A DNA stretch of 32,471 bases from a virus. The stretch covers positions 1 through 32,471 of IMG/VR virus record IMGVR_UViG_3300020156_000462; one strand, 5' to 3'. The notes below the pieces were generated by a model. That model saw nothing but the letters and a program-made list of their open reading frames with translations, was not told the origin of the DNA and did no database searches. The position numbers were made by a program, and so were the translations under genes. Below are positions 16,954 to 24,426 of this stretch, piece by piece. The first letter of the stretch is position 1. Every line of letters begins with the position of its first letter.

Positions 16954-18123
16954 TTAGTAGAAGCACACGAAGACGCCGCCGTCGGGCGTCGGGGCCGAGA
17001 ACGGAATCCCCTCGTGGGCGAAACCCTGGACGTCCTCGTTCTCCTGCCCGGTGTAGACGATGGACGGGAAGAAGATGGACACCCGGTTCCCCGCGGTGTT
17101 GCCCCAGCGCAGCCACAGCTTGCGGGACGTGCCGTTCAGGAAGTCGGTCCAGACGTCGCGGACGCTGAGCAGGTCCAGCGGCGGATTGATGCGCCCGGTG
17201 ATCTTGCGCTTGACGATGCCCGCGACGTCGATCCCGTAGGTGTCGGACGGGTCGTCGGCCTGGGCGACTTGGTTCCCCAGGTCAAAGGAGAACTGGTTGA
17301 ACTTGGTCGCCGTGCCGTCGAGCGAGCAGTCCATCGCCATGACGGGGCGGAAGGTCGTCGCGTCCAGGGTCGGCAGGGACGGCTTGGCGACGTCGGACGG
17401 CGTCACGAACTTGCCCTGATAGGTGAACTGCACCGTCGGGCGACCGCGCACCGGCAACGTGAACTGCGCGTTGGCGCAGGCGCCCAGCAGCTTGCGCAGG
17501 CGGGAGTTGCCGCTGTTGCGGTGCTGGTAGTCGTACAGCGACACCGTCTTCAGCGACGAGGACGCGGGGACGTAGAGCGCGTTGGCGTGGATGGTGTAGG
17601 TCGAGGTCGCGTCGGGCGGCGTCGTCCAGGCCGGGAACACGGTCGCGACCTTGGTCGCGCCGACGTAATCGGCGACGAGGCGGGTCTGCCCGGAGCCGGT
17701 GCCGCCGGTGATGGCGATCACCATGCCCGTGTAGGCGTCATTGACCGCGCTCGCGCCCGCGGCCAGCGTCACCGTGGAGGCGGCGCCCGCCTGGGCGGTG
17801 CCGGTGACGTCGGCGGCGGTCAGCGTCTCGGCCAGCCCGGACGCGCGCAGCGACGGGCCGAACTCCGGGGCCTCGCCGCCGGTGCCCGGCCCCTTGATGG
17901 CAACGGAGCAGGTGAAGCCCGCGCCGCCGCCGCCGGGGACGTCCTGCCCCGCGTCGAGAGCGCCGGTGACCTCGTCGTCGTTGGTGATGGCCTGCGGGCC
18001 GCCGTTCCAGGTCGGCGAAATGCACTTCATGGCGTCGGTTGCGACGTCGGGCGCGGCGTCGCTGCCGGGCGTGGTCTCGACCTTGACGAGGAGGGTGCGG
18101 TCCTGGGTGCGGTAGTTGCTCAT
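16954..18123 (-). CDS. Major tail (tube) protein
   Basis: The 389-aa protein (MSNYRTQDRTLLVKVETTPG) matches the general form of siphovirus tail tube proteins: an N-terminal VKVETTPGSDAAP segment that starts the tube domain, Gly-rich loops, and a late region with tube-like beta strands (FDLGNQVAQADDPSDTYGIDVAGIVKRKITGRI). An inserted domain around 100-190 (TLAAGASAVNDAYTGMVIAITGGTGSGQTRLV) resembles a surface-exposed phage decoration-type repeat. It is followed by the chaperone and tape measure genes, as expected. GAGGAG lies about 9 nt before the ATG and contains the end of the previous gene. Confidence 0.83.
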   Translation of the reverse strand: MSNYRTQDRTLLVKVETTPGSDAAPDVATDAMKCISPTWNGGPQAITNDDEVTGALDAGQDVPGGGGAGFTCSVAIKGPGTGGEAPEFGPSLRASGLAETLTAADVTGTAQAGAASTVTLAAGASAVNDAYTGMVIAITGGTGSGQTRLVADYVGATKVATVFPAWTTPPDATSTYTIHANALYVPASSSLKTVSLYDYQHRNSGNSRLRKLLGACANAQFTLPVRGRPTVQFTYQGKFVTPSDVAKPSLPTLDATTFRPVMAMDCSLDGTATKFNQFSFDLGNQVAQADDPSDTYGIDVAGIVKRKITGRINPPLDLLSVRDVWTDFLNGTSRKLWLRWGNTAGNRVSIFFPSIVYTGQENEDVQGFAHEGIPFSAPTPDGGVFVCFY

Positions 18124-18129
18124 GGGCGG

Positions 18130-18330
18130 TTACTCCTCGGCCGGGGTGGCGGGGACAGCCGAGGCCGCGCCGCGACGGGCGGGCTTGACCGGCTCGGAAG
18201 CGGGGGCGGGGATGGGGGCGGGGTCGGACGGCAGGACCTTTGCGGGGGCCGGGTCGGCGGCAGGGTCGAGCGGGGACGCGCCGGAGCGCAGCGCCGGGGC
18301 TGCCCGGCGCCAGGGCTTTTCGTCGTTCAC
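18130..18330 (-). CDS. Small Pro/Ala-rich phage protein
   Basis: The 66-aa protein (MNDEKPWRRAAPALRSG, GTG start) is rich in Pro and Ala with repeats of the type DPAPxxA. GGAG lies 8 nt before the GTG, and the stop codon lies inside the ribosome binding region of the tail tube gene, so the two are probably coupled. No family is recognisable. It is the first minus-strand gene after the antisense cargo block. Confidence 0.55.
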   Translation of the reverse strand: MNDEKPWRRAAPALRSGASPLDPAADPAPAKVLPSDPAPIPAPASEPVKPARRGAASAVPATPAEE

Positions 18331-18481
18331 GGTAGGTTCTCCAGGGCGGGCAGCCGTCTTGCCCAGCGGCGCGGGGGCAGGGTCAAACGGAACGGCTGAT
18401 AGGCTGTGTCACGAATTCATAAATGTTGAGAAGAAGCGGAGCCGGGGCGTGAGGGAGCACCCGTGTGAATAACATGCTTGC

Positions 18482-18510
18482 TTGATGTACAATCTTTCAG
18501 CGCTTAAAGT
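18482..18510 (+). promoter_or_regulatory. Promoter candidate for the exported-protein gene
   Basis: TTGATG and TAAAGT are separated by 17 bp. An overlapping alternative uses TACAAT (18488-18493) as the -10 with a poor -35 (GTGAAT, 17 bp upstream). The region is distinctly AT-richer than the phage genes and precedes the plus-strand gene by about 60 bp. Confidence 0.4.
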
Positions 18511-18568
18511 GCGATTGCCATTCTCAGAGATTGAGTAGAGGAGCGTGACAGTGAGAGGGGTGTCAAGA

Positions 18569-19489
18569 ATGTCGACAAATGCCACCGTGTTGTCCTGTTC
18601 GGTAGCGCAGAGGTTGTCAAATTCTCCTATTGTAAAAGTGCAGATGGGAAAGGCGTTCCCTGTCGTGACGGGTGTATTATTTCTTTGTTCTGGTATTCTT
18701 CTAGCGTTCTCTGCATCAGCTTTTGCGGAGCATTCGCGCGCTGGCCAAGAGGGCCATTCCGTTGCCGAGGTCAGCAATGGCATAGAGCGAATTTATGGTC
18801 GATGGGTAGTAGATCCGAAAGAGGAATGCTACACTGATTACGATGAATATAAGCCGGGGTTTCGGACGGTAGTGTCATTTGAGGATCGTGTTAATGAAAC
18901 GTCACCAGTTAGAATTGAGCAGAAAGGGAATAACGTTATAGTTCACATAAATGGCAACACGTATACCGAATATGAGTTTGTGTCCGAAAATCAGATGCGT
19001 TCTGTTATGTCAGTGAGGAACGGAGAGATAAAAAGAAAATACAGCGACAAGCCGGGAGGTATACTGGTGCGTTGCGATCCAGCGGTTGTCGCGGCAGGAA
19101 AGCAACCAGCCTTCCCGAATGCTAGCCGCAGTACGTCAAGCAATCCATCCACAAGCGCAGCGCAATCAAGCTATCTGGCTCGCTTTACCTGCAAAGTCAG
19201 CGGCCAAACGATGCCGGTTAATCAATGCTTTTACGAGGGCATTAAGTACGCGCCTGGGAGGTTGCGAATCAGAAATCGCGGAACCGTTGAAGCATACACT
19301 GATGTTGACTTTATCAATAAAATGCAAGGCATGAAGTACGAAGTTTCTCTGTCTGGAGAATTCGAAATACAGGCGCAGGCTAACGGCGATTCGTACTCGC
19401 GGCTGCAGCTGGAGATAATGGATAAGGATGGAAAGGTAGTGTTCCAGGATCAGGCCACGCGAGGCAGCATCATTCGTGTGAAGCCGTAG
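18569..19489 (+). CDS. Exported two-domain protein of unknown function (cargo gene)
   Basis: From ATG 18569 the product is 306 aa. A signal peptide is clear: a hydrophobic stretch (VVTGVLFLCSGILLAFSASAFA) ends in an AFA|EH cleavage site. A first domain (about 55-170) contains WVVDPKEECYTDYDEY and a conserved-looking beta pattern; a Ser/Thr-rich linker (NASRSTSSNPSTSAAQ) leads to a second beta-rich domain (about 205-306, FTCKVSGQTMPVNQCF, two Cys). It is likely periplasmic. I chose 18569 because GAGGGG lies 8 nt upstream; ATG 18644 would give a shorter, more standard signal peptide but has weaker initiation signals. It is antisense to the phage late genes and AT-richer. No family is recognised. 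Confidence 0.6.
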   Translation: MSTNATVLSCSVAQRLSNSPIVKVQMGKAFPVVTGVLFLCSGILLAFSASAFAEHSRAGQEGHSVAEVSNGIERIYGRWVVDPKEECYTDYDEYKPGFRTVVSFEDRVNETSPVRIEQKGNNVIVHINGNTYTEYEFVSENQMRSVMSVRNGEIKRKYSDKPGGILVRCDPAVVAAGKQPAFPNASRSTSSNPSTSAAQSSYLARFTCKVSGQTMPVNQCFYEGIKYAPGRLRIRNRGTVEAYTDVDFINKMQGMKYEVSLSGEFEIQAQANGDSYSRLQLEIMDKDGKVVFQDQATRGSIIRVKP

Positions 19490-19507
19490 GGAGTGGCTTG
19501 ATCCGCC

Positions 19508-19533
19508 CGCCAAGCGCAGAAATGCGCTTGGCG
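19508..19533 (+). other. Strong GAAA-capped hairpin
   Basis: A perfect 11-bp stem (CGCCAAGCGCA / TGCGCTTGGCG) is closed by a GAAA tetraloop 18 bp beyond the stop of the exported-protein gene. No U-tract follows. It probably protects the 3' end of that transcript or terminates it with help from Rho. Confidence 0.5.
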
Positions 19534-19681
19534 CAGCGAAGGAGCGCAGCGCCGATACCATCGGGAATCCAATCTGCTCGCTGCGCATAGCGAGCTTCCG
19601 GTGTGGGGGACGGGGAAATTTGATGGAGCGCATTCAATTGGCCCGCCATTTCAGCAGGCTAAGGTTGCGCCATAATTAGTT

Positions 19682-19709
19682 GCAATCCCCGGGTTGCTTG
19701 TTATTTTTT
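19682..19709 (+). terminator. Rho-independent terminator candidate
   Basis: GCAATC / GGTTGC form a 6-bp stem (one T:G wobble) with a 4-nt loop, followed by TTGTTATTTTTT. It would end transcription from the exported-protein gene before the RTX gene, which starts 68 bp further on. Confidence 0.45.
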
Positions 19710-19777
19710 GCGCGATAAGGCGGCGATCAAGCTTCGGAGCTCGTCTGTGGCCGCCGGAACAATACGGGAGAAGGGGC

Positions 19778-20428
19778 GTGCAAACTCTCAATGGAACTGC
19801 TGGAAACGACAGCATTTCATACCAAAACTATAATGAATCCTATGTCATGAACGGCTACGGCGGGAACGACACCCTGCGCAGCGGCTACGGAAACGATACG
19901 CTCTACGGCAATCAAGGAGACGACGACCTTGCGAACGGCGGTGGTTACGACATCATTTTTGGCGGTCAGGGCAACGACCTGATTGCGTCGAATGCGGGCC
20001 GCGACGTGATGTACGGCAACATGGGAAACGACACGATCAAGGCTGCGATGATGTCCTGCACCCTGTATGGCGGGCAGGGCGACGATGTGATTTACGGATA
20101 CCGTAGTGTATCCGATGTCCCAGCGGCGGATCTCATTTTCGGCAATCTCGGGAACGATACGCTCTACGGCTTTGGCGCCGATACCATGCACGGCGGTAGC
20201 GGTGCAGATAGATTTGTGCTGGTGAAAGGTGCAGGCGTTATCCGTGATTTTAATGGAAGCGAGGGTGACCGCCTCAATTTCGGAATAGCAAATACCTCGT
20301 CGATCAGTGTTACGAAAATTTCGTCTGGTGTTAAAATCGAATATTCTCAAGACCTATCGACGAAGGTATCTGTTACTCTGGAAGGTGTTAGCTATGAAAG
20401 CTTCGATAGAAGCTGGATCGTCGGCTGA
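19778..20428 (+). CDS. RTX-type (hemolysin-type) calcium-binding repeat protein, short
   Basis: The 216-aa protein contains about 9 nonapeptide-like repeats (GYGNDTLYG, GQGNDLIAS, NMGNDTIKA, GQGDDVIYG, NLGNDTLYG), which in RTX proteins bind Ca2+ in a parallel beta-roll. After the array comes GGSGADRFVLVKG..VIRDF, the usual end of such arrays, and a C-terminal beta segment ending SWIVG. I chose the GTG at 19778 because GGGAG lies 7 nt upstream and because it places the start 8 residues before the first repeat, as in the second RTX gene at 31530. RTX proteins are normally exported by a type I system; none is in this window. It runs antisense to the late operon and is probably lysogenic cargo. 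Confidence 0.75.
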   Translation: MQTLNGTAGNDSISYQNYNESYVMNGYGGNDTLRSGYGNDTLYGNQGDDDLANGGGYDIIFGGQGNDLIASNAGRDVMYGNMGNDTIKAAMMSCTLYGGQGDDVIYGYRSVSDVPAADLIFGNLGNDTLYGFGADTMHGGSGADRFVLVKGAGVIRDFNGSEGDRLNFGIANTSSISVTKISSGVKIEYSQDLSTKVSVTLEGVSYESFDRSWIVG

Positions 20429-20473
20429 TAGAGTTACGCATTTCTAACTGTGTGTGCGGAGCAATGAGCTTTT

Positions 20474-20510
20474 CCTGTCAGGGCGGCGGCCCGCTGTAAG
20501 CCCTGACAGG
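20474..20510. other. Hairpin between convergent RTX and tail terminator genes
   Basis: CCTGTCAGGG / CCCTGACAGG form a perfect 10-bp stem around a 17-nt loop that can pair further. It lies between the RTX stop (20428) and the stop of the minus-strand tail gene (20564). No clear U-tract follows on either strand, so termination in both directions is possible but not certain. Confidence 0.45.
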
Positions 20511-20563
20511 CGGTTCGCTAAGCTTCCGGACAGGGCGCATTCCCGAAGGTTGGCGCCGCAGCA

Positions 20564-20983
20564 TTAGGCTCCTGTGAGTGTCGAGAAGTCAAACCGCCGC
20601 CACAGACGCGCGCGGGTGAGGTCGAGGGTCTCGAACCCCCGGTATTCCATCGGGGCGTGATCGGCGTCCGGCTGCCAGCCCTTGAGGGCGGAGCGCAGTT
20701 CGGTGCGGACGTCGTCCAGGGTGTCGTCGCCGCCCTGACCGCGGGCGTCGGCCGTGTTGCTGACGCAAACGACGACGCCGAACCACTCCTCCGACGGCTG
20801 CTCGACGGCACCGGCGGTGATGCTCGGCTCAACGTCTTCGACGAGTCGGATCACGAAGGCGTGCGGGACGGCCAGCCGGTCGGCCTCGGCGGCAGCGGCG
20901 GCGAACTCGGCGGCGCCCGCGACCCGGCCCGCGAACGCGGGGCATTCGGCCTTGATGCGGTCGATGAGGATGCGGAGCTTCAC
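20564..20983 (-). CDS. Tail terminator-like protein
   Basis: The 139-aa protein (MKLRILIDRIKAECPAFAGRV, GTG start) has the alpha/beta pattern and position of siphovirus tail terminators (lambda gpU-like), which cap the tail and join it to the head. GGAGG lies 7-10 nt upstream, and the GTG overlaps the stop of the gp10-like gene (GTGA). Family assignment rests mainly on gene order and length. The next phage gene on this strand is more than 2 kb away because of the inserted plus-strand block. Confidence 0.65.
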   Translation of the reverse strand: MKLRILIDRIKAECPAFAGRVAGAAEFAAAAAEADRLAVPHAFVIRLVEDVEPSITAGAVEQPSEEWFGVVVCVSNTADARGQGGDDTLDDVRTELRSALKGWQPDADHAPMEYRGFETLDLTRARLWRRFDFSTLTGA

Positions 20984-21438
20984 ACGCTGACCTCCTCCAG
21001 GACGCGGCCGATGGCCTCGGCGACGCGCTCGACGTACCGCGGTGCCTGCTTACGGCGGGCGATGGTCGCCCACGGGCGGGGCAGCAGCTTCCCGCCCTCG
21101 GCGCCGCGGTTGGCGCCGACCTCCAGGAAGCGGCCATAGAAGACGGTGGCGACGCGCCAATTGATGTCGTCGCGCCGCCTGCGGCCTTTGCGGACGCGGA
21201 CGGAGCGGGCGAGCAGGCCGGTTTGCACGGCGGGCGCGGCGCCCGGTGCGGACGGCTTGGCGGCGCCCTTCGTGCGGCGGCGCCCGGCCGAGCGCAGGAC
21301 GGTGCGTGTCTCGCGGGCGAGGTCGTTCGCCGCCTCCTTGACGGCCTTGTCCAGGTCGGCCGTGAACCTCTTCGGCAGCGTGGCGATGGCCTTGGTGAGG
21401 CGCTCGGCGTTCGCGGTGTCGGCCGTGACCTCAGGCAT
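20980..21438 (-). CDS. HK97-gp10-like tail completion protein
   Basis: The 152-aa protein shows the HK97-gp10 family pattern: a helical N-terminus, a basic stretch, then FYGRFLEVGANRGAEGGKLLPRPWATIA, the hallmark 'F.E.G....PxPW' block. It should help close the tail end before head joining. GGAG lies 7 nt before the ATG, and the gene overlaps the preceding one by 8 bp. Confidence 0.83.
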   Translation of the reverse strand: MPEVTADTANAERLTKAIATLPKRFTADLDKAVKEAANDLARETRTVLRSAGRRRTKGAAKPSAPGAAPAVQTGLLARSVRVRKGRRRRDDINWRVATVFYGRFLEVGANRGAEGGKLLPRPWATIARRKQAPRYVERVAEAIGRVLEEVSV

Positions 21439-21763
21439 CGGTCCGCTCCTCCTCGGCGAGGAACTCGACCCACGTCTTGCGCTGGTCGAGGACGCGGGCC
21501 GAGCGGACGCGCAGGCGGCTGCTGCCGACCTTGATCGTCGCGACCGTGCGCCAGTCTGCCCGGTGGCGGATGGTGACGCGGTGCGTCGCGACGTCCTGCT
21601 GCTGGCGGTCAGCGATGTAGCGCCCGCCCGCGATGGCCTCGACCTTCGCCCAGGCCTCGGCCAGGGTGGCGTAAGTGTCGGCCAGCCCGCCGTCGGCGGT
21701 GGGCGCGGCGGCGACCGTCTCCAGGACGATTCGCGTCTGGAGGTCGTTGACCGTCACCGTCAT
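21431..21763 (-). CDS. Head-tail joining protein
   Basis: The 110-aa protein has the pattern of the SPP1 gp16-like head closure family: DTYATLAEAWAKVEAIAGGRYIADRQQQDVATHRVTIRH and a C-terminal RARVLDQRKTWVEFLAEEE. It would bridge the connector and tail. The ATG overlaps the stop of the connector gene (ATGA) and has no strong ribosome binding site of its own, so translation is probably coupled. Confidence 0.82.
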   Translation of the reverse strand: MTVTVNDLQTRIVLETVAAAPTADGGLADTYATLAEAWAKVEAIAGGRYIADRQQQDVATHRVTIRHRADWRTVATIKVGSSRLRVRSARVLDQRKTWVEFLAEEERTDA

Positions 21764-22311
21764 GGCCGGGCCGTCCGGTATGTCCAGGTCAGAGCTTCGG
21801 CGACGCGCGGCAGCCCGGCGGCGCTGTCCCGGTGGTCGTAGAGGTGTGCTGCGGTCAGCAACACGGCATGCCGCAGCGCGGCGGGGACGTCGGCGGCGGG
21901 GCCATACCCGGCCGAGTAGCGCACCCGGACGGCGGCGATCTCGTCGCGGCAGTCCGGCCAGGACAGGCCGTAGGCGGAGACGATGCGGCCCGGCTCCGTC
22001 ACGGTGTCGACCTTGTAGGCTGCGGGGGCGAGCGTCCGCTCGGCGCCGTTGGGGTCCGTGTACGTGATGGACAGGACGGAGACGAGGGGCGGGCGGGGGA
22101 GACGGATGACGCACGGCCAGCCGTCAAGCTGGAGTTCCCAGGTCTGGCTTACCAGGGCGCGGCTGGTGTGCTCCTCGACGAGGTTTCGGGCCGTCGTGAT
22201 GAGCGCCGAGACGACGGCGTCGTCGGCCGTGTCGTCGATGCGCAGATGCGCCTTGGCCTCGGCGAGCGACACCGGCTCGACGGCGGGCGGCGTGACCAGG
22301 ACGAGGGACAT
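21760..22311 (-). CDS. Head-tail connector protein (gp6-like)
   Basis: The 183-aa protein begins MSLVLVTPPAVEPVSLAEAKAHLRID; PVSLAEAKxHLRID, VEEHTSRAL and VRYSAGYG..ADVPxALRHAVLL are the recognisable blocks of the gp6-like connector (phiE125 gp8-type) family. It forms a ring under the portal. It starts 2 bp after the stop of the 77-aa gene. Confidence 0.88.
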   Translation of the reverse strand: MSLVLVTPPAVEPVSLAEAKAHLRIDDTADDAVVSALITTARNLVEEHTSRALVSQTWELQLDGWPCVIRLPRPPLVSVLSITYTDPNGAERTLAPAAYKVDTVTEPGRIVSAYGLSWPDCRDEIAAVRVRYSAGYGPAADVPAALRHAVLLTAAHLYDHRDSAAGLPRVAEALTWTYRTARP

Positions 22312-22313
22312 GG

Positions 22314-22547
22314 TCAGCGCCTGCGGCCCTTGCCGCGCGTCTCCACGGGGGCGACGGCGGCGACCTCGTGGGAGGGGGCGGCGGCGACTTCGGCGGGGAG
22401 GACGGCGGCGGTCTCGACGTCGTCGACCTGCTCTGCGTACCCGCCCTCGACGAGAGCGTAAGCCTCGGCGCGGGGGACGTCACGGACGGTACCCGGCTGA
22501 TAGACGCCGTCGGGTCCGGCCATGACGGAGAGGAGGCGAATGCGCAT
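22314..22547 (-). CDS. Small phage protein of unknown function, in head-tail region
   Basis: The 77-aa protein (MRIRLLSVMAGPDGVYQPGTVRDVPRAEAYALVEGGYAEQ) starts with a short beta-domain typical of small phage head-region proteins and ends in an Ala/Val-rich, then basic (RGKGRRR) tail. GGAG lies 7 nt before the ATG. Function unknown. Confidence 0.65.
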   Translation of the reverse strand: MRIRLLSVMAGPDGVYQPGTVRDVPRAEAYALVEGGYAEQVDDVETAAVLPAEVAAAPSHEVAAVAPVETRGKGRRR

Positions 22548-22570
22548 CGGCGTGCTCCGGTGCGGGAAGC

Positions 22571-22598
22571 GAAAAGGGCGGCCCGGAGGCCGCCCCTT
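22571..22598 (-). terminator. Terminator-like hairpin before the 77-aa gene
   Basis: On the minus strand an 11-bp stem (AAGGGGCGGCC / GGCCGCCCTTT, one G:U pair) with a 4-nt loop ends in TTTT. It lies between the decoration-like gene (stop 22629) and the next ATG (22547). Confidence 0.65.
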
Positions 22599-22628
22599 GC
22601 GTTCAGGTCGTTAGCGGGTCCGGCGGGC

Positions 22629-23075
22629 TTACGCCGTGCCCTCGGCCGGGCTGACATGGAGTTCCGCCGCCGCGATGGTGGCGGCGTCGTGCGTGGTCGG
22701 CGCCTTGGTGCCGCAGTACTGGACCGCGATCACGTCATCGACGACGGCGTTCGCGGTGCCGCGGTCGACCACGGCGCGCACGTAGCGCTTGCCCGGCCGG
22801 AACAGATCCAGGACCAGGCACTTGCCGCCGTCCCCGTCGGCGAGCGGGCCGACCTTGCTGCCCTCCAGGTCGGCCATGTCCGAACCGTCGGACTGGCTGC
22901 CCTGCTGCGCCTTGAGGCTGGTGACCTGGGTCGCGGTCAGCGTGCCGAACGACGCGATGAACAGCACGCCGTCGAATCCCTGCATGTCCAGGACGGAACC
23001 GGTGACGTCCGAGGTGCCCGCGGCGGCCGAGGCCGACACGCGGGTGATCTTGATGCTCTTGCTGAGGTTCTGCAT
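22629..23075 (-). CDS. Head decoration-like protein
   Basis: The 148-aa protein (MQNLSKSIKITRVSASAAAG) is soluble, Ala/Val/Asp-rich and beta-like, and lies 12 bp after the major capsid gene, where decoration or head-stabilising proteins are often found. No diagnostic motif is visible; the assignment is from context. AAGGGAAGGA lies just before the ATG. Confidence 0.6.
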   Translation of the reverse strand: MQNLSKSIKITRVSASAAAGTSDVTGSVLDMQGFDGVLFIASFGTLTATQVTSLKAQQGSQSDGSDMADLEGSKVGPLADGDGGKCLVLDLFRPGKRYVRAVVDRGTANAVVDDVIAVQYCGTKAPTTHDAATIAAAELHVSPAEGTA

Positions 23076-23087
23076 GGGGTCCTTCCC

Positions 23088-24314
23088 TTAACCCAGCTTC
23101 ACGCGGGCGAACGCCTCGGCGAGGACCGGCTGGCCGTCGGTCTTCAGGCGCCCGATGAGGCCGACCTGATTGGTCGCCGCGTAGAGCTCGTTGAGGCGCT
23201 GGATCTCCAGGTCGTAGGCGTCGGCGATCCAGTAGAACGAGAAGTCGCCGAGCAGGCCGACATACTGGCCGGTGGTGAAGGTGTTCGGCGTGTACTCGGA
23301 CTCGTCGAACGGCAGGCCGAGGATGGTGTCCGGCTCGCCCTCGCGCACCGACTGCTTCCAGATGTACTGCCCGTCGCTGTCCTTGATCTTGGCGATCTGC
23401 TTGATGGCGTCGCGGTGGAAGTTCCAGCGGGCGCGCTGGCGGTACTGCGTCTTGAGGCTGTACTTCGCCTCGATCAGCCCGTCGAACGTGATGGCCGTCG
23501 CCGTGTTGCCGGTGCTGACGTCGCGGCTCGTCGGAATGCCCGAGGCCGAGGCGACGTAGACGCCGAGGGGCTTCTGCGCGCCGTCGCCGAGAAGGAAGTT
23601 CTTCTCCTGGGCGATGCCGAACTTGTAGCCCAGGCGGTCGCGGACAAGCGCCTCCACACCGGGCACCATGCGCAGCAGTTCGCGGCTGACCTTGATGCGC
23701 TTCGCCAGCGGGTGCGGGTGCAGCTTGCGCGCCCCGAAGCCCATGGCGTTGTCCTCGTTGCCGGTGGCGAGCTCGGACGTCCAGTCGGCGTCGTCCGGAT
23801 CCGTCTCCAGCGTCGGCACGCCCAGGCTGGCCGCCGTCGGCACGCTGTGCTTGGTGGCGTAGCGGCGGATCCACACGGCGTTGTCGACCGCCTTCAGCAG
23901 GTCGGCGACCATCTGCGTCGGGCTGACCAGGAAGCCGCCGCCGGTGTCGCTGTCGGCCTGGAGGGCGCGCAGTTCCTCGCCGGTGAGGGACTGCACGCCG
24001 CCGCGCAGGAAGCGCTCGAACGAGGCGCGGTATTCCTCGGACGCCCGCGGGTTGCCGCGGGTTTCGGGGTCGCGGCTGCCGCGCTGCTCCGGGGCGGCGT
24101 CGCGGGCGGCGGCGGCGCGGTCGGCCTCGATCTGGCGCTCCTCGGCCTCGATCTGCTGGCCGACCTTGCGCTGCTCGTCGAACAGCGTGCCATGCTGGGC
24201 GAGTTCCTCATTCGACAGGTCGCGGGCCTCGGCCTGCGCCGCGTCGGTGATGGCGCGCATGTCGGCGACGATCTTCCCCCGCTTCTCGCGGAGGGTCTTC
24301 AGACGCTCACTCAT
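23088..24314 (-). CDS. Major capsid protein, HK97 family
   Basis: The 408-aa protein has the HK97 organisation: an N-terminal helical/coiled-coil delta-like region (about 1-105) that the prohead protease would remove, then a shell domain with GGGFLVSPTQM, DWTSELATGNED, HPHPLAKRIKVSRELL and GDGAQKPLGV. GGAGA lies about 10 nt before the ATG, immediately after the U-tract of the hairpin at 24331-24363. Confidence 0.94.
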   Translation of the reverse strand: MSERLKTLREKRGKIVADMRAITDAAQAEARDLSNEELAQHGTLFDEQRKVGQQIEAEERQIEADRAAAARDAAPEQRGSRDPETRGNPRASEEYRASFERFLRGGVQSLTGEELRALQADSDTGGGFLVSPTQMVADLLKAVDNAVWIRRYATKHSVPTAASLGVPTLETDPDDADWTSELATGNEDNAMGFGARKLHPHPLAKRIKVSRELLRMVPGVEALVRDRLGYKFGIAQEKNFLLGDGAQKPLGVYVASASGIPTSRDVSTGNTATAITFDGLIEAKYSLKTQYRQRARWNFHRDAIKQIAKIKDSDGQYIWKQSVREGEPDTILGLPFDESEYTPNTFTTGQYVGLLGDFSFYWIADAYDLEIQRLNELYAATNQVGLIGRLKTDGQPVLAEAFARVKLG

Positions 24315-24330
24315 AAGGGCGTGTCTCCAA

Positions 24331-24363
24331 TGAAAAAGGGGCCGCGCCTGCGCGCAGCCCCTT
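24331..24363 (-). terminator. Terminator-like hairpin before the major capsid gene
   Basis: On the minus strand a 12-bp stem (AAGGGGCTGCGC / GCGCGGCCCCTT, one G:U pair) with a 4-nt loop is followed by TTTCATT. It lies 17 nt upstream of the capsid ATG. The stem and flank are nearly the same as at 10641-10677. Confidence 0.75.
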
Positions 24364-24426
24364 CGGGTGGTCCGCCCTCCGCGGGCGGGGTTCGGTGTGG
24401 ACGCCTGGAGGGCGCCCGTGTTCGGG

